This document shows positions 16,161-25,197 of a stretch of DNA of 64,000 nt, piece by piece (the first letter of the stretch is position 1; each line of letters starts with the position of its first letter). Below the pieces are notes generated by a model that was given only the letters and a program-made list of their open reading frames with translations, ran no database searches and was not told the DNA's origin. The DNA comes from Selenomonadaceae bacterium. GTDB lineage: Bacteria > Bacillota > Negativicutes > Selenomonadales > Selenomonadaceae. Position numbers and translations under genes: made by a program. The stretch covers positions 37,260-101,259 of the forward strand of contig JAFZIV010000007.1 in NCBI GenBank assembly GCA_017554235.1, written 5' to 3'.

Positions 16161-16206
16161 CCTAAAAGTTTATGGTTTAGTGCTTTAAGCTTTTAGGTTT
16201 TTGGTA
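16161..16206 (+). terminator. terminator-like hairpin just before atpD
   Basis: CCTAAAAG at 16161-16168 pairs with CTTTTAGG at 16190-16197, followed by TTTTTGG. The loop is 21 bases, so it is weaker than a classic terminator. It could partly stop transcription from the lipoprotein array or act as a processing site before atpD. Confidence 0.4.
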
Positions 16207-16222
16207 CACTTAAAGGAGTTGA

Positions 16223-17638
<1,416 letters not shown>

Positions 17639-17641
17639 TCT

Positions 17642-18064
17642 ATGGCGACGATTAAGCTGGAACTTGTAACTCCTGAAGGCGGCAAAGTTTTTGGTCACGA
17701 TATTGATATGCTAATTGTCCGTTCAACTGCGGGTGAATTGGGAATTTTGCCGAAACACGCAAGACTTTTAACGGAGCTTATTCCGCACGCTATGCGCGTA
17801 AAATTTGACGGCGCAGAACATTTAGTAGCAATTAGCGGCGGCTTTATGGAAGTCACGCCTGATAAAATTACTATCTTAGCTGATTCCGCAGAATTGCCCG
17901 ACAAGATTGACGTGGAGCGTGCTAAAGCGGCTTACAAACGCGCAGAAGACAGAATAACCGCCTACAAAAGCTCCCCGAAGGATTCGGAGATTGATATTAG
18001 ACGAGCAGAGGCGGCACTTGCCCGCGCTAAGGCAAGATTGTTGGTTAAAAACATTTCGTTTTGA
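17642..18064 (+). CDS. atpC: ATP synthase F1 subunit epsilon
   Basis: The 140-residue protein has the N-terminal beta-sandwich (KLELVTPEGGKVFGHDIDML, GELGILPKHARLLTEL) and a C-terminal helical hairpin (RRAEAALARAKARL) that can inhibit ATP hydrolysis. It starts four bases after atpD and ends the operon at a terminator. Confidence 0.95.
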   Translation: MATIKLELVTPEGGKVFGHDIDMLIVRSTAGELGILPKHARLLTELIPHAMRVKFDGAEHLVAISGGFMEVTPDKITILADSAELPDKIDVERAKAAYKRAEDRITAYKSSPKDSEIDIRRAEAALARAKARLLVKNISF

Positions 18065-18079
18065 TTAAATAAAAATTTT

Positions 18080-18116
18080 GTCCGTCAGGCAAAATGTTTG
18101 GCGGACTTTTTTATTT
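18080..18116 (+). terminator. intrinsic terminator of the atp operon
   Basis: GTCCGTCA at 18080-18087 pairs with TGGCGGAC at 18099-18106, followed by TTTTTTATTT. Confidence 0.85.
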
Positions 18117-18179
18117 GAAGGAAAAAATTTTATCAAAGTTTGTACGTTATGATTGATTTTTAGAATTTATATAAAAAAT

Positions 18180-18209
18180 TTGACAATAGGGGGGGGTAGT
18201 ATGTATAAT
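18180..18209 (+). promoter_or_regulatory. consensus sigma-70 promoter with a G8 tract in its spacer
   Basis: TTGACA at 18180-18185 and TATAAT at 18204-18209 are both perfect, with an 18-base spacer that contains eight consecutive G (18189-18196). Loss of one G would give the optimal 17-base spacing, so slipped-strand change of tract length could tune expression of the small gene downstream. Confidence 0.7.
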
Positions 18210-18310
18210 AGTTATGGTGCTATCTTGAAACCAAGTCATAATTCAAACATATGTTTAGACTACATTCATTTTTGTTTGTAGTAATTTTTTTGGAAGAAGG
18301 GTATTTTTTT

Positions 18311-18475
18311 GTGGAATTTTTACTGATTAAATTTTTTATGAATATTATTTTGGCTATATTTGTTATATATTGTTTTATAAAATTATTTTCCTATTTAAAT
18401 TATCGTAAGAATGATTACAAATCTGAAAAAGAACTTCGCGATACATTACGAAAAAAATTTAAAAACTACAAATAA
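18311..18475 (+). CDS. small membrane protein, unknown function
   Basis: GTG 18311 is preferred because GAAGAAGGG lies nine bases upstream; an in-frame ATG at 18251 lacks a site. The 54-residue product has a hydrophobic N-terminal half (residues 3-28, with several Phe and Ile) and a basic tail (YRKNDYKSEKELRDTLRKKF). Its promoter carries a G8 tract and it ends at its own terminator, so it is a separate unit. The charge layout resembles small membrane-active peptides, but I do not recognise it. Confidence 0.5.
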   Translation: MEFLLIKFFMNIILAIFVIYCFIKLFSYLNYRKNDYKSEKELRDTLRKKFKNYK

Positions 18476-18483
18476 TTAAAAAA

Positions 18484-18519
18484 AACTCTCGATAGATTTT
18501 TATATTGGGAGTTTTTTTA
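18484..18519 (+). terminator. terminator of the small membrane gene
   Basis: AACTCTC pairs with GGGAGTT, followed by TTTTTTATT. Confidence 0.7.
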
Positions 18520-18550
18520 TTGGAAAAATTTTATTTTAAATTTTAACAAG

Positions 18551-18583
18551 AAAATCTCTTCGTAAATTCGGAGGGATTTTTTA
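18551..18583 (+). terminator. second hairpin with T-run
   Basis: AAATCTCTTCG pairs with CGGAGGGATTT (one G-U) around TAAATT, followed by TTTTAG. Confidence 0.55.
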
Positions 18584-18608
18584 GTTTAATCTGCGCGGCT
18601 AAAAAATT

Positions 18609-18642
18609 AACCGTCCCCAAAAATCTTGAAGACGGTTTTTTA
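18609..18642 (-). terminator. bidirectional terminator serving the pyrophosphatase gene
   Basis: AACCGTC pairs exactly with GACGGTT; T-runs flank it on both strands (TTTTTTAG on plus, AATTTTTTAG on minus). It lies about 50 bases after the minus-strand ppaC stop. Confidence 0.75.
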
Positions 18643-18688
18643 GTGCCTTGAATCAGGGAATTACTCTTCCCTAATCCATAGTCCCTAA

Positions 18689-20344
18689 TCATTGCGGTTT
18701 AATTCTTTTTACAGCTTCGGAAAGCGGCGGGATAATTTGTTTCTTGCGACTCATAACACCCGGTAAATAAACGTGCGTACCGCTTGCATCTTTCTTGAAA
18801 GCCTCACCAATCAGTGTGCGCGGAGAACCTGCATAAAGCAAATAAGTTGCCTCTTCAAGAATATCAGTAACCATGAGCAGGTGCATATCAAAGCCTTCAC
18901 GGTCGCAATTATCTTTCATCTCCGCGATAAGTTTATCTTCAATGTCCAAAACTTCTTTGGGATCCATAACGGAAATTTGGCTTACGATAATTCTGTAATC
19001 GCCAATCTTAAATTCTTTCATATCGTTTTTGGCAATTTCAGTAGGAGATTTTCCGCCGATACCTGCACCTGCGCGGAGCATTGCAAGTCCGTATTCTTTA
19101 AGGTCAACGCCCGCAATCTCGGCAAGTTTTTCGGCAGTCTTTTTATCTTTCGGCGTGCAAGTCGGAGACTTAAACAAAACTGTATCAGAAAGAATTGCTG
19201 AAAGAAGAAGTCCTGCGATTGACGGAGGAATTTCAACATCATTTTCCCAATGCATATTTGCTACGATAGTACAAGTGCAACCGACGGGTTCTTGATGAAT
19301 GTAAATCGGATCGGAAGTTTGAACGCCGCCTAATCTGTGGTGGTCGATAATCTCAACAATTTTTGCGTCCTCAATGCCTTCAATCGCCTGTCCGCGTTCG
19401 TTGTGGTCGACAAGGATAACTTTTTCATGCTCGGGCATCATAATTTCATCTGCACTTACAATTCCTACAAGCTTGCCGTTTTCTACAACAGGATAACTGC
19501 GGAATCTGTATTCGTCCATAATGCCCTTAATGTCGCTAAGTAAATCCATAGGACGGAAACATACCGGCTCGGAGTGCATAATACGGCGGACGGGAACGCA
19601 CTGATTTAAAAGACGCCCGACAATGTAAGTGTCATACGGTGATACCAAAACAAAAGTCTTAAGCTGTTCAGCGCGCTCAATAATTTCAGGCGCGATTCTA
19701 CAACCGCCCGTAACAATTAAACAGGAAATTCCCGTATCCAAAATTTTGTTCAAAGTATTAACACTACGGTCGCCGACAAGTACAATATCTTTCGGCTGTA
19801 ACATTGCAACCGTTGTTTCGACACTGCCTGCGGAAATGGCAACTGAACCTTCGATAAATTCATTTTCATCGCCTGCAACCAAAACTTTTGATTCGGTCGC
19901 TTGAATAATGTCGCGATAACGAACGCCCATTTCAGCAAGATTTTGCAAGCCCAATTCCAAGAAGTAACGCTTAGCTAAGTCGCTTACAGAAACGATACCT
20001 ACCAATTCGCCTTTGCTGTCTGTGACGGGGACGGATTGAACTTCATTTCTGCGCATAACTTCGCCGAGATGTTTCAAAGTGTCGTGCTGTTTGATGACGG
20101 TCTTGCATTCAAGCGCAACGTCTTTAACACGCGGATACAAGTCAGTCAACAAAAGCGGTTGATCGACTTTGAAATATTCCAGCGCGTATTTTGTTTCATT
20201 GTTAATTTTACCGCAACGCGCCGCAACTGCATTAACGCCCATTGCCTGTTTCAAGTGCGCGTAGCTTATCGCCGAACAAATTGAGTCCGTGTCAGGATTT
20301 CTGTGACCGACAACATAAATCGGTTTTGTGCCGCTACCCTTCAT
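18689..20344 (-). CDS. ppaC: manganese-dependent inorganic pyrophosphatase with CBS and DRTGG domains
   Basis: This 551-residue cytosolic enzyme hydrolyses PPi. The DHH phosphoesterase motifs are clear: VGHRNPDTDSICSA at the N-terminus and IVEIIDHHRLGG in the middle. Between them sit a CBS pair (EVQSVPVTDSKGELVGIVSV, YRFRSYPVVENGKLVGIVSA) and a DRTGG-type segment. This is the regulated class II CBS-PPase known from clostridia and related Firmicutes, in which AMP and ADP inhibit and ATP or diadenosine polyphosphates activate. The length is right for that class. ATG 20344 follows GAGGGAGGCAC. Confidence 0.94.
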   Translation of the reverse strand: MKGSGTKPIYVVGHRNPDTDSICSAISYAHLKQAMGVNAVAARCGKINNETKYALEYFKVDQPLLLTDLYPRVKDVALECKTVIKQHDTLKHLGEVMRRNEVQSVPVTDSKGELVGIVSVSDLAKRYFLELGLQNLAEMGVRYRDIIQATESKVLVAGDENEFIEGSVAISAGSVETTVAMLQPKDIVLVGDRSVNTLNKILDTGISCLIVTGGCRIAPEIIERAEQLKTFVLVSPYDTYIVGRLLNQCVPVRRIMHSEPVCFRPMDLLSDIKGIMDEYRFRSYPVVENGKLVGIVSADEIMMPEHEKVILVDHNERGQAIEGIEDAKIVEIIDHHRLGGVQTSDPIYIHQEPVGCTCTIVANMHWENDVEIPPSIAGLLLSAILSDTVLFKSPTCTPKDKKTAEKLAEIAGVDLKEYGLAMLRAGAGIGGKSPTEIAKNDMKEFKIGDYRIIVSQISVMDPKEVLDIEDKLIAEMKDNCDREGFDMHLLMVTDILEEATYLLYAGSPRTLIGEAFKKDASGTHVYLPGVMSRKKQIIPPLSEAVKRIKPQ

Positions 20345-20406
20345 TAAAGTGCCTCCCTCTTGATAAAAAAAATTTTACGTCCAAAGACGAATTTTATAAT
20401 TAGGTT

Positions 20407-21555
20407 TTAATCCTCATAACCAAGTTTCTTAGCTTTGTTAAAATCAGCTTTAGCTTTAGCGTTTTTGCCGATAGCTTCGTAACATTCGCCGCGCTTGTAA
20501 TACGTTATGCCGTCATCAGGAGAAAGTTCTATTGACGTAGTGAAATCTTCAATCGCTTCTTCGTATTGCTCCTGTTCCGCATAAGCTTGACCGCGATAGT
20601 AATATGCAAGTTCGTAATTTTCGTCCATGTCAATAGCTGAATCAAAATCTTCAATAGCATCTTCGTATTGTTCAAGATAAAAATAAGCTTTGCCGCGATT
20701 TAAATACGCACGCGCGTTCTCATTATCAATGTCTATTGAACTGTCAAGGTCTTCAATCGCCTGTTCGTAATCCTCAAGTTCAAGGTAAGCAGAACCGCGA
20801 TCAAGATAATAAAAAGCGTCTTCGTCGTCAAGTTCAATAGCCTTGTCGAAATTTTTAATCGCCCGCTTGTATTCTTCAAGCTCGTTATAAGAATAGCCGC
20901 GATAATAATAATAATCTGCTTCGTCCGGCTCAAGCTTGATAGCTTTGTTAAAATCTTTAATAGCCTGCTCGTGTTCGTCGTTTTCAGCATAAGCTCTTCC
21001 GCGATAAAAATAAGCGTCGGCATATTCATCATCAATTTCAATCGCTTGTGTAGCGTCTTCTATGGCGTCGTCGTAATTTTCATCGTCCAAGTCTTGTTCA
21101 GCACGATTGACGTAAAATTCTGCGTCATCTTCGGAAAGTTCTTCTTCGTCATCGTCGTCGTAAGTATTTTCATCTTCGTTAAGATTTTCTCTAATTTCGT
21201 CAAGTGCCTGTTGACATTCTTCAAGAGCGTCACGATAATCACGGTCTTTAGGTTTAAGCTTAACGGCTTTTTCAAGGTCTTTAATTGCGTCATCGTAATT
21301 TTGCAATTCAAAGTAAGCTTTCCCGCGACAAAAATGGGCAACTGCGTCCGTCGAATCCATTTCTATAGCTTTTGAAGCGTCCGAAATAGCCGCGTCATAG
21401 TTCTCCATGTTCAGATTTTTTTCGGCACGGTCAGAATACATTTTTGATCCTACATTAGAAACAATGCTGGACGCAAGATTGACGACATCATCAGCTTTTA
21501 CGTTAGCTTTTATCTTTGCAGCTATTCCCGAAGCAATATCAGAAATACTACTCAT
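20407..21555 (-). CDS. tetratricopeptide-repeat protein
   Basis: The 382-residue protein is almost wholly TPR: about nine repeats of the form YDDAIKDLEKAVKLKPKD, EHAxAIKDFNKAIKLEPDE, YEEAIEDFTTSIELSPDD. A very acidic linker (NEDENTYDDDDEEELSEDD) lies near residue 130 and splits two blocks. No signal peptide is present, so it is probably cytoplasmic and scaffolds protein contacts. ATG 21555 has AAGGGGTTGTG upstream. It is divergent from the secreted gene at 21676. Partner unknown. Confidence 0.88.
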   Translation of the reverse strand: MSSISDIASGIAAKIKANVKADDVVNLASSIVSNVGSKMYSDRAEKNLNMENYDAAISDASKAIEMDSTDAVAHFCRGKAYFELQNYDDAIKDLEKAVKLKPKDRDYRDALEECQQALDEIRENLNEDENTYDDDDEEELSEDDAEFYVNRAEQDLDDENYDDAIEDATQAIEIDDEYADAYFYRGRAYAENDEHEQAIKDFNKAIKLEPDEADYYYYRGYSYNELEEYKRAIKNFDKAIELDDEDAFYYLDRGSAYLELEDYEQAIEDLDSSIDIDNENARAYLNRGKAYFYLEQYEDAIEDFDSAIDMDENYELAYYYRGQAYAEQEQYEEAIEDFTTSIELSPDDGITYYKRGECYEAIGKNAKAKADFNKAKKLGYED

Positions 21556-21675
21556 TTAAAATCACAACCCCTTTAGCAAAAAAATTTTTTTTACGATAAA
21601 ATTTTTAACAACTAATTTCGGAATATTATAACTAAAAATTTTTATAATGTCCAATATTTTTAAGGAGTGGTGAAC

Positions 21676-22422
21676 GTGATTAGAAAAATTTTTCTGTTAA
21701 GCTTGACGCTGATTTTATTTTGTCAAGCGGCATTGGCTAAGGATAAGCCTGCCGAAATTCCTTTAGAAGATCGCGTAAAAATTTTAGTCGAAGTGTCCGA
21801 TATTACAAATTTTGTAGAATTGGAAACTGATTCGCGTCTGCAATCAATGTTGATTCAGAATCTTGCCGCGCAGAATATTTTCAACGTAATGAATACGGAC
21901 GAAAATGTTTTCAGCTTAGTAACTTTAGGCGACAAAAAATCTATGGCGGACGTTGGAGAATTGCTGATTTTCACGCCGACTGCTGATGAAAATTTTGACA
22001 TTGACGCTTATAAAAATTTTGGTGCAAGTTATGTTGTACGTTGCAAGATTTTAGGAATTGGCGTCGAAGAAATTACGGAGAACTACGGAAGAAACGGTAG
22101 CATCGGAATTGGAATTGATATAGGGCGACATCGTCACAGCGGTTTTGGAATTGGGATTGGCACGGGAATTGATTTAGGCGGCAGTCGTAAGCGGAAAGTT
22201 TACTGCGTTGCTGTACAAGTTCAATTTATCAACGCGGAGACGGGTAAAACTTTATGGCGTCAAAATGTTGTGGGGCAAGTTAATTTGAAGTCGAATCCCA
22301 GCAAAGGTTATGATGATGCTAATGACGAAGCGTATTTGAAGGCGTTGCAGGACGTGACTAAGAATATTTCTAAGCACGTGACAGATTATGCGCAGAAATT
22401 TTTAGTGAGCAAAAGTCAATGA
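21676..22422 (+). CDS. exported protein with Gly/Ile-rich repeat, unknown function
   Basis: GTG 21676 is chosen because GGAG lies eight bases upstream; two earlier in-frame GTGs overlap the site. The 248-residue product has a signal peptide ending near ALA. The body has VKILVEVSDITNFVELETD, then a segment GASYVVRCKILGIGVEEI, a repetitive stretch alternating Gly and Ile (SIGIGIDIGRHRHSGFGIGI), and a closing strand (VQVQFINAETGKTLWRQNV). The fold logic recalls CsgG/LpoB-like periplasmic proteins, but identity is uncertain. It overlaps the next gene by four bases. Confidence 0.75.
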   Translation: MIRKIFLLSLTLILFCQAALAKDKPAEIPLEDRVKILVEVSDITNFVELETDSRLQSMLIQNLAAQNIFNVMNTDENVFSLVTLGDKKSMADVGELLIFTPTADENFDIDAYKNFGASYVVRCKILGIGVEEITENYGRNGSIGIGIDIGRHRHSGFGIGIGTGIDLGGSRKRKVYCVAVQVQFINAETGKTLWRQNVVGQVNLKSNPSKGYDDANDEAYLKALQDVTKNISKHVTDYAQKFLVSKSQ

Positions 22423-23204
22423 AAAGATTTTTGATTGTAACGATTTTAATTTGGTTACAATGTGCCGTAAGTTTTGCCGCGCAGGTTGACGAGGAACTTT
22501 CAGACGATGAAAAAGCACAACAGGGTATAAAAATTGTATCCGAGCGATTGCAGAAAGATTTTCCATTTTCCGTCGAGGCACGAATATTTTTTCCGAATAT
22601 GGACGCGCATATAAAATCGCACGAAATTAAAATTGATGACGACGCGCTAAGTTTGAAAAGTTTTGGAATGGACAGTAACGTTGCACCGGAATATATTTTG
22701 CGGTATAAAAATTTTTCGGTCGATTATATCAGATTGAAAGGCGACGGCGGAAATTCTGTGGACGATTTAACTTTCGGCGGGCAAACTTATAACGGCGTGG
22801 TTAATTCGGAAAGTGATTTGCACTATATCAAGCTTAACGTTGACAGAGAAATTATTTCATTGATGGGAACAAAGGCGGCGTGGAATTACGGCATAACGGG
22901 CGTAAAATGGCGCGGAAGTTTTGAGGACGGCACGGAAAATTATTTTTTTCCTATACCGACGATTGGAATTGCGCTTGAAATGAAAATTCAGCCAAAAGTT
23001 AAAGTCTATACAAATATTTCAGGCGTGGTTATGGGCGGGCATGGTCACCTTTGCGATTTTGAAGGCGGCTTTGCGTATATTGCTGATGAAAATTTTTTAT
23101 GGAAAGTTGGTTATCGGCACATTGACGCAAAAGTTAATTGGCGCAGTGTTCACGGTGATTTTAAGTTGAACGGATTTTATACGGGTCTCCGCGCAGATTT
23201 TTAG
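22419..23204 (+). CDS. probable outer-membrane beta-barrel protein
   Basis: The 261-residue product has a signal peptide (MKRFLIVTILIWLQCAVSFA), then about 10 predicted amphipathic strands (DYIRLKGDGGN, LHYIKLNVDREIISLMG, PKVKVYTNISGVVMG, LWKVGYRHIDAKVNW), and ends in GLRADF, the terminal Phe typical of BAM substrates. It is translationally coupled (ATGA) to the gene before and directly precedes TonB, suggesting an envelope operon. I infer outer-membrane location from strand pattern and terminal residue; function unknown. Confidence 0.65.
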   Translation: MKRFLIVTILIWLQCAVSFAAQVDEELSDDEKAQQGIKIVSERLQKDFPFSVEARIFFPNMDAHIKSHEIKIDDDALSLKSFGMDSNVAPEYILRYKNFSVDYIRLKGDGGNSVDDLTFGGQTYNGVVNSESDLHYIKLNVDREIISLMGTKAAWNYGITGVKWRGSFEDGTENYFFPIPTIGIALEMKIQPKVKVYTNISGVVMGGHGHLCDFEGGFAYIADENFLWKVGYRHIDAKVNWRSVHGDFKLNGFYTGLRADF

Positions 23205-23217
23205 GTAAGTGATAACA

Positions 23218-23901
23218 ATGAAGTATTCGCCAAATTGGTTGGCAACAATTTTAGCGGCAATCGCCATACATTTTTTAGCGGCAGTAACTTTAGAATTTGT
23301 GTTGCCGAAAAGTTTTACAGCGCAAATTCCTCCTGACGTTACGGAAATATCTTGGGTTGACGTTGATTTAGTTGACGATTTTACGGTAATTGATGAAGAA
23401 TTTATACCGATTGAAACGCCTGCAGAAATTGATACGTCATCTGAATTTGACATAATAGAATTGCCGCCTTTAGTCGAGCCGCCAAAATTTGAAATGCCTG
23501 AAATTCCTAAACTGAATGAGCCTGAACCTCCACCGCCTGTAACTAAACCTAAAGAAGAATCGCCGCCTAAAGTTGAGCCTGAAAAAAAAGAGGAGCCTGC
23601 CGAAGAGTCATCGGAAAAACAAGAATTAGGTAGCGACGCCATAACAATTTCAGAAGTTTATCCTACGAAAAGTTTTGGCTTTAAAGGTTACGTTTCAATT
23701 TCAGTGACAATCGGCAAGGACGGCAAAGTTAAAAGTGCCGAAGTGCTTATGCCGTCGGGAATTAAAGACGTTGATGAAAGTTCTTTAGACGCCGCTAAAA
23801 AGTGGACGTTCAAGCCCGCCCTTGACACAAATAATAAACCTATGGAGCGCGTCAAAGTTATAACGTTTGACTATAACAAAATTTCAGACAATGAAAGTTA
23901 A
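23218..23901 (+). CDS. tonB: TonB-family energy-transducing protein
   Basis: The product has a short cytoplasmic start, one membrane anchor (WLATILAAIAIHFLAAVTLEF), a Pro/Glu-rich periplasmic spacer with PEPPPPVTKPKEESPPKVEP, and a C-terminal TonB domain (GFKGYVSISVTIGKDGKVKS, then SLDAAKKWTFKPA). ATG 23218 gives 227 residues; GTG 23209 would add three. It couples the proton-motive force to outer-membrane transporters. No exbB/exbD or TonB-dependent receptor is present, so its client is unknown. Confidence 0.9.
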   Translation: MKYSPNWLATILAAIAIHFLAAVTLEFVLPKSFTAQIPPDVTEISWVDVDLVDDFTVIDEEFIPIETPAEIDTSSEFDIIELPPLVEPPKFEMPEIPKLNEPEPPPPVTKPKEESPPKVEPEKKEEPAEESSEKQELGSDAITISEVYPTKSFGFKGYVSISVTIGKDGKVKSAEVLMPSGIKDVDESSLDAAKKWTFKPALDTNNKPMERVKVITFDYNKISDNES

Positions 23902-23964
23902 TCGTTGAAGGACTAGAATTTTTTTGTTATAATTGACTAAAAAATTTGAAGGCGAGGTTTCGGC

Positions 23965-24825
23965 GTGAATAGTGGACGGCTTAAAAATATTTTTAGGAAA
24001 TCTCTTCGTAAAAAAATCTGCGCGTGGACATTAATTTTTTCTACAATGACATTTGGAATTGGTTCAGCGTCAGTTAAATTGGGCGACAGTAACGATGAGG
24101 TTCGTGAAGTTCAAACTTGCCTTACTGCGCAGGGACTTTTCAACGACGAAATTAACGGCTACTGCGGACAGTCAACCGTAAGTGCGATTAAAGAATTTCA
24201 AGAGGCAATCGGATTAATCGTCGACGGAATTTGCGGCGGATCTACTTTTGAACTTTTGCGGGCGGCGGCTTATGACGAAATAGATATTACAACTTTGATG
24301 ACGAACGGAATATCAAATTACCTTAAGCCTGGAGATAGAGGTTCACGCGTTGAGGAACTTCAAAATTTGTTGATTGAACAGGGTTATATGGACGGTCCGG
24401 CAAATGGAATTTATGATTCAAAAACTTCAGCGGCGGTAAAAAATTTTCAAGTTTATAACGAATTGACGATTGACGGTCTTTGCGGAAGTCATACCTTACG
24501 CGTTTTGAAAAGTTCAAAATCCAGTGAAAATGCCGAAGACTACGGACGCGTTATGCATGTTGAGGCGACGGCATACAGCCCGCAAGATCCGGGACTTGGG
24601 AAGTATACTGCGCGGGGAAATCTTGTAACTTATGGGATAATTTCAGTTGACCCGAATGTAATTCCGCTCGGCACTCGTGTTTACATTCCCGGTTACGGTG
24701 AAGCCGTTGCAGATGATACGGGTGGAGCGATTGTCGGCAACCGCATTGACATTGCCTTCGACACTCATGAAGAGGCGATGCGTTTTGGGCGGAAATCGAT
24801 AGAAATTTACATTATTGACGATTAG
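23965..24825 (+). CDS. exported peptidoglycan-binding protein with 3D domain
   Basis: The 286-residue product starts at GTG 23965 behind GGCGAGG and has a signal anchor. Two PG_binding_1 repeats follow (LGDSNDEVREVQTCLTAQGL with GFCG-like end, and PGDRGSRVEELQNLLIEQGY). The C-terminal 3D domain has VEATAYSPQDPGLGKYTARG, GIISVDPNVIPLGTRVYI and the three aspartates in ADDTGGAIVGNRIDIAFDT. This matches MltA-like muralytic or muramidase-associated proteins such as YocH, acting on peptidoglycan at the cell envelope. Confidence 0.88.
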   Translation: MNSGRLKNIFRKSLRKKICAWTLIFSTMTFGIGSASVKLGDSNDEVREVQTCLTAQGLFNDEINGYCGQSTVSAIKEFQEAIGLIVDGICGGSTFELLRAAAYDEIDITTLMTNGISNYLKPGDRGSRVEELQNLLIEQGYMDGPANGIYDSKTSAAVKNFQVYNELTIDGLCGSHTLRVLKSSKSSENAEDYGRVMHVEATAYSPQDPGLGKYTARGNLVTYGIISVDPNVIPLGTRVYIPGYGEAVADDTGGAIVGNRIDIAFDTHEEAMRFGRKSIEIYIIDD

Positions 24826-24897
24826 TGAATAGTAGATAGTTGATAGTGAATAGTGAACCGTACTATTGACTATTTACTAACCACTATTCACTAAAGA
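24823..24897. repeat. intergenic AGTGAATAGT-type repeat with inverted arms
   Basis: TAGTGAATAGTAGATAG, GATAGTGAATAGTGAA and the inverted ACTATTTACTAACCACTATTCACTA can form a long hairpin. It starts within the stop codon of the 3D-domain gene. Related copies occur at 33680 and 39933. Confidence 0.7.
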
Positions 24898-24907
24898 GGT
24901 GATACCT

Positions 24908-25171
24908 ATGATAACTGTTCGCGGCGCGGTTATAATCGAACAGGGCGTAACTTTCGCTATTATCGCCGTAAAACAATCGGTTACGAATTACACGGCGCGA
25001 ATCGTTCAAGTTAGGCAGGAGCTATCGTATTTCTTTCCGAATATGCCGATAATTTTAATGTCACTAGACCAAAACGGATTGCCGCATTATTACGGACGAA
25101 AGGATATTGTAGAATTTTTGAAAACAATTCGGCTGGATCAAATTCCTTGGAAAGAATATCATATTTATTAA
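24908..25171 (+). CDS. small conserved-looking protein, unknown function
   Basis: The 87-residue protein starts at ATG 24908, seven bases after GAGGTGATAC. It reads ITVRGAVIIEQGVTFAIIAV, then RQELSYFFPNMPIILMSLDQ and YYGRKDIVEFLKTI. Alternating hydrophobic strands and a C-terminal helix suggest a compact cytosolic fold, with no signal peptide. It lies just before rsmB and rlmN and probably shares their transcript. I do not recognise the family, but the composition is that of a real protein. Confidence 0.65.
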   Translation: MITVRGAVIIEQGVTFAIIAVKQSVTNYTARIVQVRQELSYFFPNMPIILMSLDQNGLPHYYGRKDIVEFLKTIRLDQIPWKEYHIY

Positions 25172-25197
25172 GGTTTAAGGGATAAGGAAGTAGAATT

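Noticed and set aside
18201..18281. 26-codon frame starting at ATG 18201 after GGGGGGGG
   Set aside because: The ATG overlaps the -10 element of a perfect promoter, so it would lie upstream of the transcript start.
20570..21340. Regularly repeated segments on the minus strand, checked as a possible repeat array
   Set aside because: They encode TPR units of 34 residues with codon variation, a protein repeat rather than a DNA repeat.
23097..23642. Ser/Gly-rich frame of 181 codons on the minus strand
   Set aside because: It is the complement of the Pro/Glu-rich spacer of TonB, which produces long Ser/Gly-rich shadow frames.
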